Part shown: piece by piece, positions 5,167 to 12,421 of the stretch
Position numbering within the stretch: position 1 is the first letter of the stretch
How the letters are laid out: each line of letters starts with the position of its first letter
Source of the DNA: a virus
DNA length: 38,290 nt
Virus record (IMG/VR): IMGVR_UViG_3300043399_000330
Coordinates: 1-38,290 of that record
Direction: 5' to 3' (one strand)
Notes under the pieces: generated by a model
Told to the model about the DNA's origin: nothing
Seen by the model: only the letters and a program-made list of their open reading frames with translations
Databases searched by the model: none
Made by a program: the position numbers and the translations under genes

Positions 5167-6770
5167 GCCCAACTCCTATTCAAAACGCGGTAGAACTTGC
5201 CTTCCTTGCGGTACTCGATGGACTCTGGAGGCTTGGCATGCGTCATCACCGTGGCGATGTGATCCAGGCCGTCAGCGCCTCCCAGGTCGGCAGCACCGGC
5301 CAGCGATGCGCCAGCAGATTCCGCCATGTCCAGCAGGACGCGCATTGACTTGGATCCAGCATAGCCGATGTTCAGCACGGGCAGGTATTCGGTGATGGGA
5401 CGATCCGACAGCGCGCCGTAGTACGTAACGGCCAACATTTCTTGTCCGCTGGTCTTGCTGGTGTGGCGACGCCAGGACCAATAGGTTAGCTCCATTGTGT
5501 GACCTTCCAGCCCCATGATGTCGTCGGCGCGCAGCTTCATTTCTTTTGGCGCTGGCGGCGGGAACTGGTGAAGGCACGCGGGGCACTCGCGCGTGGAAAT
5601 GGCCACCAACTCGCCGCAGTCAGGGCAGGCCTTCACTGGCGCTGTGCCATCTCCGCTGCCTTCCTTCTTGGGTGGCTGCACCGACGTGATAGGGCCATGC
5701 GTTTCCACTGCGCCGGCGAAGTCCAGCACCAGGCAGTCGGTCTTGCCTTCGGCGATGCGCAGGCCTCTTCCGGCCATCTGGACATATAGGCTTGCGCTCA
5801 TGGTGGGGCGAAGCATGGCGATCAGGTCGATGCCTGGATGGTCAAAACCCGTCGTCAGTACGTTGGCGTTAGTCAGGGCGCGGATGTTGCCGGCCTTGAA
5901 CTCGCGCAGGATGCGCTCGCGCTCGGCCTTTGGCGTGGCCCCAGTCACGCATTCGGCCGTGATGCCGTGCTCACGCAAGACCTCTGCGATGTGTTCGGAG
6001 TGCTGGACGCCGGAACAGAAGAATAGCCAGCTCTTGCGGTCACCAGCCAAGCGCAAGACCTCCTGCACCACGGCGCGGTTCTGGTCGTCGGTGTCCACTG
6101 CGGCTTGCAGCTCGGACTCGATGAACTCTCCACCTCGACGATGTACGCCATCCGTTGATAGCTTCGCGCCGGTGATCTTGCTGCGCAGCGTGGACAGGTA
6201 GCCGCCTGCGATCAACTCCGTGATGGTGACAGGCTCAATCAGGTCATCGAACAGCGCAGGCTTGTCGGTGATCAGACCATGCCCAAGGCGGTACGGCGTT
6301 GCAGTCAGGCCGATAACGCGCAGCGCCGGGTTGATGGCCTTCAGCGCGGCGATCAGCTTTCTGTAGCCGCCCTCGTCCTTGTGGCTGACAAGGTGGCACT
6401 CGTCAATCACGATCAGGTCAACGTGCCCTAGCAGCGCGGCCTTGTCACGCACCGACTGGATGCCGGCAAACGTGATCGGCTCGCCAAGCTGGCGCTTGCC
6501 GATGCTGGCGCTGTAGATGCCCATCGGTGCACCAGGCCAGTGCTGGCGCATCTTCTCGGCGTTCTGCTCGATCAGCTCCTTGACGTGTGTCAGCATCAGG
6601 ATGCGAGTCTCTGGCCACATCTGCAAGGCTTCCTTGCACAGCGCAGCGACGATGTGACTCTTGCCAGCCCCGGTCGGCAGGACCAGGCAAGGGTTGCCAT
6701 CGTTGCCAGCACGGAACCAGTCGTAAAGCCGGTCTATGCTTCGGCGTTGGTAGTCGCGCAGCATGGCCAT
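5163..6770 (-). CDS. Superfamily 2 DEAD/H-box DNA helicase (535 aa)
   Basis: The ATPase core is complete: Walker A PTGAGKS at 32-38, DECH box at 123-126, motif III TATPYR near 156-161, and a motif VI arginine finger in QMAGRGLR in the second RecA domain. A C-terminal zinc ribbon (CPDC ... CPAC) follows near residues 390-410, and the tail is unassigned. This is the SSL2/RadD-like layout common in phage replication cassettes. ATG 6770 overlaps the exonuclease stop by one base (TGATG). It probably unwinds or remodels DNA for the neighbouring nucleases in replication or recombination. Confidence 0.93.
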   Translation of the reverse strand: MAMLRDYQRRSIDRLYDWFRAGNDGNPCLVLPTGAGKSHIVAALCKEALQMWPETRILMLTHVKELIEQNAEKMRQHWPGAPMGIYSASIGKRQLGEPITFAGIQSVRDKAALLGHVDLIVIDECHLVSHKDEGGYRKLIAALKAINPALRVIGLTATPYRLGHGLITDKPALFDDLIEPVTITELIAGGYLSTLRSKITGAKLSTDGVHRRGGEFIESELQAAVDTDDQNRAVVQEVLRLAGDRKSWLFFCSGVQHSEHIAEVLREHGITAECVTGATPKAERERILREFKAGNIRALTNANVLTTGFDHPGIDLIAMLRPTMSASLYVQMAGRGLRIAEGKTDCLVLDFAGAVETHGPITSVQPPKKEGSGDGTAPVKACPDCGELVAISTRECPACLHQFPPPAPKEMKLRADDIMGLEGHTMELTYWSWRRHTSKTSGQEMLAVTYYGALSDRPITEYLPVLNIGYAGSKSMRVLLDMAESAGASLAGAADLGGADGLDHIATVMTHAKPPESIEYRKEGKFYRVLNRSWA

Positions 6771-7798
6771 CACCCGACTATCTTGCCGCCAAACTCGGCG
6801 CGCATAGAGGCCACAAACGCATCATCGCTGGCGCAGGCTTTCGGGTTTGCCAGTAGCTCTCGGCTGCTGAAGACGCCTTTGCCTGGTTGCCCGTTGCCCA
6901 CCGGGTAGCCGTCAATCAGGTAGACAGCCGTCCACTCGTCGCGGCCTTCCTGAAGTTGCCACGGCACCAGATCTGGGTGAAGCACATGAGAGTCACACCC
7001 GGCGCGCTGAAACTCGACTGGGATGCCGTCGGCCTTGTGGCGTTCGCAGCGCCAGGCAGAGTCTGGCTTGGCCGTGCTGTGCGAGCAGGTGCGGCAGTTG
7101 ACGTGCTGAGTGGTCAAGGTGTCATGGCAGAATCTGTGCGCGTCGCAGAACTTGCACTGGTACCAGGATGGGTCGGTGCTGATGGGCGGCGGCATGCGGT
7201 CCTCCAAAGCTAGACGCCGACCTCGCTCGATGTACCTCTCGGCCACATCCTTCTCGTAGCGCACGCGCTCGGTGTAGATGCGGTCGTCGTCCTTGCAGAC
7301 CGCCACATACAAGGCTCGGTCGATCTGCAGACCGTGCATGTAGAGTTGCATCTGTACAAAGTGCTCAGGCTTGGCGCTGGCCACAGACCCGGCCTTCTCA
7401 AGGGCAGCAAAGCTCTTGCTGCCATGCGTTTTGAACTCGGCCACGTGGCGTTTCTTGGGCGCTGCAGGCACGCCAGATTCGATGACGGCGTCGATGCTGC
7501 CGGACACGTGGGCACCGAAGTCCACGCGCGCCTGTTGCTTGCTGGTGCGCACATCCATGCCTATGGCGCGCAGGTCCGACACGATGGTGGCCTCTTCCAT
7601 CTGGCCCCTGCGGAACAGGCGCAGGATGCGGCCAGGGAATTTTGGCTGCACAGCCCAGCGAAAGGACAGCCACAGCCAGCGGTCGCATGGGTGGCCCAAC
7701 TGGCTGCAGCCCATGTGCGGCCTAGGCGGTTCGGCCTGGGCCTCGTGGTGTTTGTCGATCAGCCCTTGGATGCTATGCTCTGGCTCAGGAATCTTCAT
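6770..7798 (-). CDS. PD-(D/E)XK exonuclease, RecB/Cas4-like, with cysteine cluster (342 aa)
   Basis: Core catalytic residues are visible as D103 in SGSIDAV and the E121-x-K123 pair in HVAEFKT. Cys31 and Cys38 near the N-terminus, with C214, C217 and C223 (CKFCDAHRFC) after the nuclease core, suggest an AddB/Cas4-type iron-sulfur staple; C234, C237 and C250 may form a second metal site. ATG 7798 (MKIPEPEH) has AAGGAG seven bases upstream, better than the ATG at 7813. Together with the Sak4-like ATPase and DUF669 protein it forms a typical phage strand-annealing recombination set, supplying resected ends. Confidence 0.88.
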   Translation of the reverse strand: MKIPEPEHSIQGLIDKHHEAQAEPPRPHMGCSQLGHPCDRWLWLSFRWAVQPKFPGRILRLFRRGQMEEATIVSDLRAIGMDVRTSKQQARVDFGAHVSGSIDAVIESGVPAAPKKRHVAEFKTHGSKSFAALEKAGSVASAKPEHFVQMQLYMHGLQIDRALYVAVCKDDDRIYTERVRYEKDVAERYIERGRRLALEDRMPPPISTDPSWYQCKFCDAHRFCHDTLTTQHVNCRTCSHSTAKPDSAWRCERHKADGIPVEFQRAGCDSHVLHPDLVPWQLQEGRDEWTAVYLIDGYPVGNGQPGKGVFSSRELLANPKACASDDAFVASMRAEFGGKIVG

Positions 7799-7823
7799 CG
7801 GGCTCTCCTTCATGCAGTTGTCA

Positions 7824-7855
7824 GCCCGGTCCTCTTGCGAGGCCGGGCATTTTTT
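7824..7855 (+). terminator. Rightward-facing intrinsic terminator inside a leftward operon
   Basis: On the plus strand GCCCGGTCCTC (7824-7834), loop TTGC, GAGG and CCGGGC (to 7848), then ATTTTTT. The stem has one unpaired base. Both flanking genes run leftward and the minus strand has no U-tract, so it would stop only antisense transcription. Confidence 0.7.
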
Positions 7856-7859
7856 CGCC

Positions 7860-8366
7860 TTACTTCTTGGCCCAGGGCGGCGTGGCCTTGGCTGGAGCGG
7901 CAGGCGCGGAGGCCGCAGCCGGTGCGGAGGCTGCAGGTGCTGCGAAGGTCGGCGCGCTGCCGGTGATCGCTTTGAAGCCCTTGACCTCGTTCTGTGCCGA
8001 GTATTGCTCGGTTGCGGCGCGCACATCAAGTTTGATCTGCAGGTCACCACCGATCAGTTGGTCGGTGTCGGTGACCTTGGCCAGGCCAATGCTGCGCATC
8101 AACTCGCCAAGCTGCTGGCGACCGATCTCTTCGGCCTTGGCGCTGGCATTCTTGATGTTGAGGTTGCCGAACACCACGCGGCCCTGGTGCGAAGGCCCGG
8201 TGATGTCGTAGCGCACATTGATGTACCGGCCTGAGCGGTCCTTTGTCGGCTGCAAATCGGCCTTCGTGATCTTGGCCGTGTACCAGCCGGGCGGCAGCGG
8301 GTCGTAGTTGCCACCGTTGCCCTGGGGCAGTTCGTTTGCGTCAAAGGTTTGTCCGAGGAATGCCAT
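7860..8366 (-). CDS. DUF669 protein, probable single-stranded DNA-binding partner (168 aa)
   Basis: The N-terminal about 125 residues match the DUF669 pattern: MAFLGQTFDANELP, then PLPPGWYTAKITKADL and SGRYINVRYDITGP. This family sits next to phage recombination ATPases and is thought to bind single-stranded DNA. The C-terminus is a flexible Ala/Pro tail (about 135-160) ending PPWAKK. ATG 8366 follows AAGGAG by eight bases. Its position between the exonuclease and the Sak4-like gene supports an SSB-like or annealing-accessory role. The family assignment is firm, the biochemistry inferred. Confidence 0.88.
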   Translation of the reverse strand: MAFLGQTFDANELPQGNGGNYDPLPPGWYTAKITKADLQPTKDRSGRYINVRYDITGPSHQGRVVFGNLNIKNASAKAEEIGRQQLGELMRSIGLAKVTDTDQLIGGDLQIKLDVRAATEQYSAQNEVKGFKAITGSAPTFAAPAASAPAAASAPAAPAKATPPWAKK

Positions 8367-8368
8367 GG

Positions 8369-8767
8369 TTATTTCTCCTTGCGAGTGATGGTGAATGAAG
8401 GACGGCCAGGCTTGGCCGTGATTGCAGGCGCGAGAACTCGCGTGATGCTCGGGTCGGCATTCTTCCATGCCGTCATGTTGATCTCGGCCTTCCAGCGGAA
8501 AAGCTGCGCCAGATGGTCGGACAGGCCATGCTCGGCAGCGATCTCCTGCACCAGATCGGCATCCACCTTGCGATCAATGCGGCCCGTAACCTTGATGGTG
8601 AAGTGACCCGGGCTGGCAGTCTCGACGCCTTCCATCGTCTCGGAAATGCCGATCATGGACTTCAGGCGGTCTTCGATGGCGCGGCGATGCTCGACGGCTT
8701 CGCGTTCCTCGGCCTTGGCCGCCAGCCAAAGCTGGCTGAGTTGGTTGAGGTCATCTGGCAGGGTCAT
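8369..8767 (-). CDS. Recombination-cassette accessory protein, DUF7173-like (132 aa)
   Basis: From ATG 8767 (MTLPDDLNQLSQLWLAAKA) the protein has two N-terminal helices (EEREAVEHRRAIEDRLKSMI) followed by a small mixed region with FTIKVTGRIDRKVDADLV and a C-terminus KPGRPSFTITRKEK. I recall this pattern from uncharacterised genes near phage exonuclease and recombinase genes. It overlaps the Sak4-like gene by four bases, so it is translationally coupled to it. A DNA-end or nuclease-accessory role is inferred from context. Confidence 0.8.
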   Translation of the reverse strand: MTLPDDLNQLSQLWLAAKAEEREAVEHRRAIEDRLKSMIGISETMEGVETASPGHFTIKVTGRIDRKVDADLVQEIAAEHGLSDHLAQLFRWKAEINMTAWKNADPSITRVLAPAITAKPGRPSFTITRKEK

Positions 8768-9441
8768 GCTGCACCGCCAATCTTGGCAATGATTGCGCCC
8801 AGGTCTGGCGCTTCCCATGCGGACAGCTTGCCGCTGCGATCCTTGGCCAGCCAGAGGCCGTCTGAGTCGCACATCAGGGCGCGTTGCGTGTTGCCTTCGC
8901 CGTCCTTTTCGACTCTCAGCGCCAGCACCTCGTCAAAGAAATACGGCAGTTGCTGGCCGGTCTTGTTGCCTGGCATGGACGGGGCGTAGAGGACGCGGCC
9001 CATTTCGTCCTGCGTCTTTTCGAGCTTGGCGCTCATGTAGACATGGCGACCCGGCAGGTCACGGAATGCGCGGATGATGTCGGCCATCTGCTCCTGCATG
9101 GATCCGTATGCCTGGCGTGGGTCTTTGGTGGCCTTCTTCTCGGCATTGAGCACCACCTCAGCGATCTCGCTGACGGAGTCGAGCGCAACCGACTGGAACT
9201 CGCGCGCCTCGGCGGACTGCGCCAGCCACGAGTAAGCCTCTCGCAGCGTGGCCATGTCGCTGATCTCGATATAAGGCAAGTCGGCGTCTTGGATGGACAG
9301 CAGTCCGCCCTCGGCAGACAATACCACTGGGGCCGGCATCGTCTTGATAAGGCTGGTCTTGCCAGCGCCGGCTTGGCCGTAGACCAATAGCTTTACGCCC
9401 TCGGCGTGAAGTGCGCTAGTGCGCTTGAGAGAAATAGCCAT
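8764..9441 (-). CDS. Sak4-like RecA-fold ATPase (AAA_24), single-strand annealing recombinase (225 aa)
   Basis: A minimal RecA-type core: Walker A GQAGAGKT at 22-29, Walker B-like VALDS at 85-89 after hydrophobic residues, and PYIEISDMATLREAY between. Phage Sak4 proteins are short RecA-like ATPases that stimulate strand annealing with an SSB partner; here the DUF669 gene is two genes downstream. It is the first gene of the leftward cassette, reading from the divergent promoter at 9491-9525, with an AAGGAG site before ATG 9441. Likely role: homologous recombination and concatemer formation during replication. Confidence 0.88.
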   Translation of the reverse strand: MAISLKRTSALHAEGVKLLVYGQAGAGKTSLIKTMPAPVVLSAEGGLLSIQDADLPYIEISDMATLREAYSWLAQSAEAREFQSVALDSVSEIAEVVLNAEKKATKDPRQAYGSMQEQMADIIRAFRDLPGRHVYMSAKLEKTQDEMGRVLYAPSMPGNKTGQQLPYFFDEVLALRVEKDGEGNTQRALMCDSDGLWLAKDRSGKLSAWEAPDLGAIIAKIGGAA

Positions 9442-9490
9442 GTTGGCTCCTTGTGTGCTGCACCTTCAGGAAGTTCTGTTCGTGCAGTGG

Positions 9491-9525
9491 TTGCAACTGT
9501 ACCGGGTTTTCTGGTACAGTGCAAG
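9491..9525. promoter_or_regulatory. Palindromic divergent promoter/operator
   Basis: ACTGTACC (9496-9503) and GGTACAGT (9513-9520) form a perfect 8-base inverted repeat with a 9-base spacer, flanked by TTGC and GCAA. Rightward promoter: TTGCAA (9491-9496), 18 bases, TACAGT (9515-9520). Leftward promoter on the minus strand: TTGCAC (9525-9520), 18 bases, TACAGT (9501-9496). Because the element is symmetric the two promoters occupy the same DNA, so polymerase can hold only one direction at a time. A dimer of the HTH protein encoded just downstream is the obvious candidate ligand. Confidence 0.65.
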
Positions 9526-9559
9526 CACTCCCGCAAATAAAGTTTCAGAGGTGCGATTT

Positions 9560-9745
9560 ATGATGACTATTGAGCAGATCAAGGACAGGCTGAGGGATGC
9601 CAACCTCAAGCGGGTCGCTGAGAACGCTGGCATCCATCCGGCCACGGTCTACAGGTTCATGCAGGAGGATTCCAAGCCTCTGTACGAGACGGTCAAGGCG
9701 CTGTCGGACTACCTGACACGCAGGGAGGCCACGATCAATGGCTGA
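9560..9745 (+). CDS. Small helix-turn-helix regulator (61 aa)
   Basis: A compact protein, almost all of it HTH: MTIEQIKDRLRDANLKRVAE, then NAGIHPATVYRFMQE as turn and recognition helix, then a final helix LYETVKALSDYLTRRE. It resembles short Xre/Cro-type or MerR-like phage regulators. The ATG at 9560 is preceded by an AGAGGTG site. It lies 34 bases after a palindromic operator that covers promoters in both directions, so autoregulation and control of the recombination cassette are likely. Its end overlaps the primase start by eight bases, coupling it to replication. Confidence 0.85.
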   Translation: MMTIEQIKDRLRDANLKRVAENAGIHPATVYRFMQEDSKPLYETVKALSDYLTRREATING

Positions 9746-11792
9746 CTTGTCCCAGGTGCTCGGTGGGCCTTGGTCACCACCGCAAGAGAGGCGCATTGCC
9801 CCGCCAGAAGAACAACTCATCGATGCCATCAGGAATGCCGGGCTGGAGCCACCGGATCACGTGGTGCTCGACGGCAAGCTGCATCGGTTTCGATCGGGCA
9901 CCAAGGGCAGTGCCAAGGCAGGAGACAAGTCAGGTTGGTACGTGGTGTTCGGGGACGGCATCCCAGCAGGAAGATTCGGATGCTGGCGCATGGGGCTGGA
10001 GTCGCCCTGGCGTGCCGATGTTGGCAGGCAGTTCTCACCGGCAGAGGAAATGGCGCACGTGCGGCGCATGGCCGAGGCCAAGGCACTGCGCGATGCGGCC
10101 CTGGAGAAGCAGCACGAGGTGGCCGAAACCACAGTGGCGGCGATCTGGAGCCAGGCATCGACGGCCAATGCCGAGCACCCATACCTCAAGCGCAGGGGCG
10201 TACAACCACACGGCGCACGGATCACAGGCGACGGCCGCTTGATGCTTCCACTCTTCGGCCAGGACGGCACCCTGTGCTCGCTGCAGTACATCGACAACGA
10301 AGGTGGGAAGCTCTACCACCCAGGCGCAGAGGCCGGTGGGAAGTTTTGGATGGTCGGGACGATGGACGAACCCGGCACCATCTACGTGGCAGAGGGGTTC
10401 GCCACAGCGGCCACGATCCACGAGACAACAGGCAGGCCGTGCATTGTTTCTTACAGCGCCAGCAGCCTTGTCCCGGTGACCGCAAGCTTGCGTGAGATGT
10501 ACGGCAATGCGCAGGACATCGTCATCGTGGCCGACCACGACAAGCACGGCGTCGGCCAGAAGTATGCCGACCAGGCCAGTGCCAAGTATGGCGTGCGCGT
10601 GGTGATGCCTCCGATCGAAGGCATGGATGCGAATGATTATGCTCAGGCAGGCCACGACCTGACAAGCCTGCTGGTGCAGCCAACTGGCACGGCAGTGATC
10701 GACAAGCTGAAGGTGGTCTTCGGTGACCAGCTTGGCGAGGACTACGAGGCACCAGACGAACTGGTCGAAGGCCTAATGACAATCGGAAGCTCGGTGGTGG
10801 TCTACGGCGACAGCAACTCCGGCAAGACTTTCTGGGCGCTGTCAGTGGCCACAGCGATCGCCACCGGCAGCGACTGCTACGGCCGCAAGACAGACCCAGG
10901 CCTGGTGGTCTACCTGGCCAGCGAGGCACCGGCAAGCATCCGATCGCGCATGCAGGCCATCAAGAAGTTCTACGGCTGCAGCTTGGAGAACCTGGCCATG
11001 GTGCCGGTCCCGATGAACTTCTACGCTGGCGCACAAGACGCCCACGACGTCATCAAGATGGTCTGGGCGATTGAGCAGATCAAAGGCAAGCCAGTGCGCC
11101 TGATCATTGGCGACACGTTGGCCAGGATGAGCGCAGGAGCCAACGAGAACAGCGGCGAAGACATGGGGCCAGTCATGGCCAGATTCGACCAGGTGGCCAC
11201 CGCCACGGGCGCTGCCATGATGATTATCCACCACAACGGAAAAGACGCAGCCAGAGGTGCACGAGGCTGGTCCGGCATCCGTGCCCACATCGACACCGAG
11301 ATCGAGGTCAGTGAGAAAGACGGCGTGCGATCGGTCTCGGTGACCAAGCAGCGCGAGTTGCCTAGCAAGGGCGAGACGATCTACTTCCGGCTGGAGGTGA
11401 TCGAGATGGGGACAACCAAGTTCGGCGGCGCAGCCACCACCTGCGTGGCCGTTCCAGACGAGGAGGCAAGCACCACAAAACCACACAAAAAACCAACAAA
11501 GCACGACGAGAACGTGCGCACGGTTGAGCGTGCCTGGTGGGCATCCGGCGCTGAAGAGCGTGAGGGTTCACCATACATCAGTCGGTCGGCGCTGCGCGAT
11601 CTGCTGGTCAAGGACGGCATGTCGGAGCGCACAGCCAAGAACAAAACCGAGGCCAGCAGGCCGGACGGAATCATCGCGAAACTGCTCAATGCAGGCACGC
11701 TGGAGACGTTCGAGCACGGCTGGATCTTCGTCAACGAGACGCACGCGAGCGCACTTCTGATGCAGAAAAATGCCCCCAAAAATCGCCCCTAA
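9738..11792 (+). CDS. Bifunctional TOPRIM primase / RepA-type helicase (684 aa)
   Basis: The N-terminal region (1-200) is primase-like; I see no complete zinc finger. A TOPRIM domain follows with the acidic motif in IYVAEGFATAATIHE (about 212-226) and the DxD motif in DIVIVADHDKHG (about 259-270). The C-terminal helicase has Walker A GDSNSGKT (about 356-363), Walker B LIIGDTLAR (about 454-462) and a His/Gly motif HHNGKDAARGARG (about 497-509), as in RepA/AAA_25 helicases. Residues about 575-684 may form a winged helix. It overlaps the HTH gene by eight bases and its 3' end runs into the origin candidate, consistent with initiator or replicative helicase-primase function. Confidence 0.93.
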   Translation: MADLSQVLGGPWSPPQERRIAPPEEQLIDAIRNAGLEPPDHVVLDGKLHRFRSGTKGSAKAGDKSGWYVVFGDGIPAGRFGCWRMGLESPWRADVGRQFSPAEEMAHVRRMAEAKALRDAALEKQHEVAETTVAAIWSQASTANAEHPYLKRRGVQPHGARITGDGRLMLPLFGQDGTLCSLQYIDNEGGKLYHPGAEAGGKFWMVGTMDEPGTIYVAEGFATAATIHETTGRPCIVSYSASSLVPVTASLREMYGNAQDIVIVADHDKHGVGQKYADQASAKYGVRVVMPPIEGMDANDYAQAGHDLTSLLVQPTGTAVIDKLKVVFGDQLGEDYEAPDELVEGLMTIGSSVVVYGDSNSGKTFWALSVATAIATGSDCYGRKTDPGLVVYLASEAPASIRSRMQAIKKFYGCSLENLAMVPVPMNFYAGAQDAHDVIKMVWAIEQIKGKPVRLIIGDTLARMSAGANENSGEDMGPVMARFDQVATATGAAMMIIHHNGKDAARGARGWSGIRAHIDTEIEVSEKDGVRSVSVTKQRELPSKGETIYFRLEVIEMGTTKFGGAATTCVAVPDEEASTTKPHKKPTKHDENVRTVERAWWASGAEEREGSPYISRSALRDLLVKDGMSERTAKNKTEASRPDGIIAKLLNAGTLETFEHGWIFVNETHASALLMQKNAPKNRP

Positions 11793-11930
11793 ACGCCCCT
11801 GACTGCCCCTAGGGGTTTTTAGGGGTTAGGGGCAAAAGCCCGGAAAATCGCCCCGCCCCGCCCCTAAACCCTATAGGGTAGGGGCAGTAGGGGCACCGGG
11901 ATGCGGGAAAACAGGGAAAAGTTATCCACA
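11785..11930. other. Candidate replication origin: GCCCCT iterons, palindromes and DnaA box
   Basis: GCCCCT recurs at 11785, 11795 and 11805, exactly 10 bases apart. Inverted copies follow: AGGGG at 11821 and 11828, and a 9-base tandem GTAGGGGCA at 11878-11886 and 11887-11895. Two perfect palindromes are present, CCCCTAGGGG (11806-11815) and ACCCTATAGGGT (11868-11879). TTATCCACA at 11922-11930 is the consensus DnaA box. The block starts in the last codons of the primase-helicase gene and fills the gap before the next gene. This combination is typical of an iteron-type origin. No marked A+T-rich opening region is evident. Confidence 0.7.
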
Positions 11931-11951
11931 GGAAAGTTAGGAAGCACTGAC

Positions 11952-12266
11952 ATGAGCACTCAAATGCAAAGAGAATTTGACAGGCTTGAACATGCGATCG
12001 GAGATGGCGATCCAAACATGCTGCGCCAGGCTGCTGACGATCTGCGTTTGGCAGTCACAGCCAACGATGTTCAGATCGGCGGCCAGCACTACAAGGCCAA
12101 GACTATTCAGCCCTGGGACTTCATCGCAGCCAACCAACTTGGCTACTTCGAGGGCAACATCGTCAAGTACGTCAGCCGATGGCGTGACAAGGGGGGCGTC
12201 GACGACCTGCGCAAGGCCAGGCACTATTTGGACAAGCTCATCGAATTGGAGGAAAATGCAGCATGA
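11952..12266 (+). CDS. DUF3310 protein (104 aa)
   Basis: The C-terminal half carries the DUF3310 signature: VQIGGQHYKAKTIQPWDFI, then FEGNIVKYVSRWRDKGGVDD and LRKARHYLDKLIE. This family is widespread in phages, often near nucleotide-metabolism or replication genes, with no settled function. The start at 11952 has GGAAG seven bases upstream; an in-frame ATG at 11901 lies among the origin repeats and is less likely. The N-terminal helix (QREFDRLEHAIGDGD) is extra to the domain. It is the first gene after the origin candidate. Confidence 0.88.
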   Translation: MSTQMQREFDRLEHAIGDGDPNMLRQAADDLRLAVTANDVQIGGQHYKAKTIQPWDFIAANQLGYFEGNIVKYVSRWRDKGGVDDLRKARHYLDKLIELEENAA

Positions 12267-12298
12267 CCACAATTTCACACTTTTGCACGGGGGCAACC

Positions 12299-12421
12299 AT
12301 GAAAGCCATCATCGTCATCACAGCCGCTTTGCTGGCGTTTTCGGCCCAGGCCCAGACCACGCGCTGCTACAAAAACGCTGATGGAAGCATTACCTGCACT
12401 CGTGGCAGTGGAGGTTTTTGA
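12299..12421 (+). CDS. Secreted mini-protein with signal peptide (40 aa)
   Basis: MKAIIVITAALLAFSAQAQ is a complete Sec signal: a Lys, a hydrophobic core and an AQA cleavage site. The mature peptide is about 21 residues (TTRCYKNADGSITCTRGSGG) with two Cys that could form one disulfide in the periplasm. A 12-codon longer frame from 12263 overlaps the previous gene by four bases but would bury the signal. The stop TGA overlaps the next ATG by one base. It sits oddly between a replication-side gene and the terminase. Function unknown. Confidence 0.6.
   Translation: MKAIIVITAALLAFSAQAQTTRCYKNADGSITCTRGSGGF

Noticed and set aside
11806-11825. CCCCTAGGGGTTTTT as a transcription terminator after the primase gene
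   Set aside because: The palindrome has no loop bases, so it cannot form a normal hairpin of that register; it fits better as part of the repeated origin elements.
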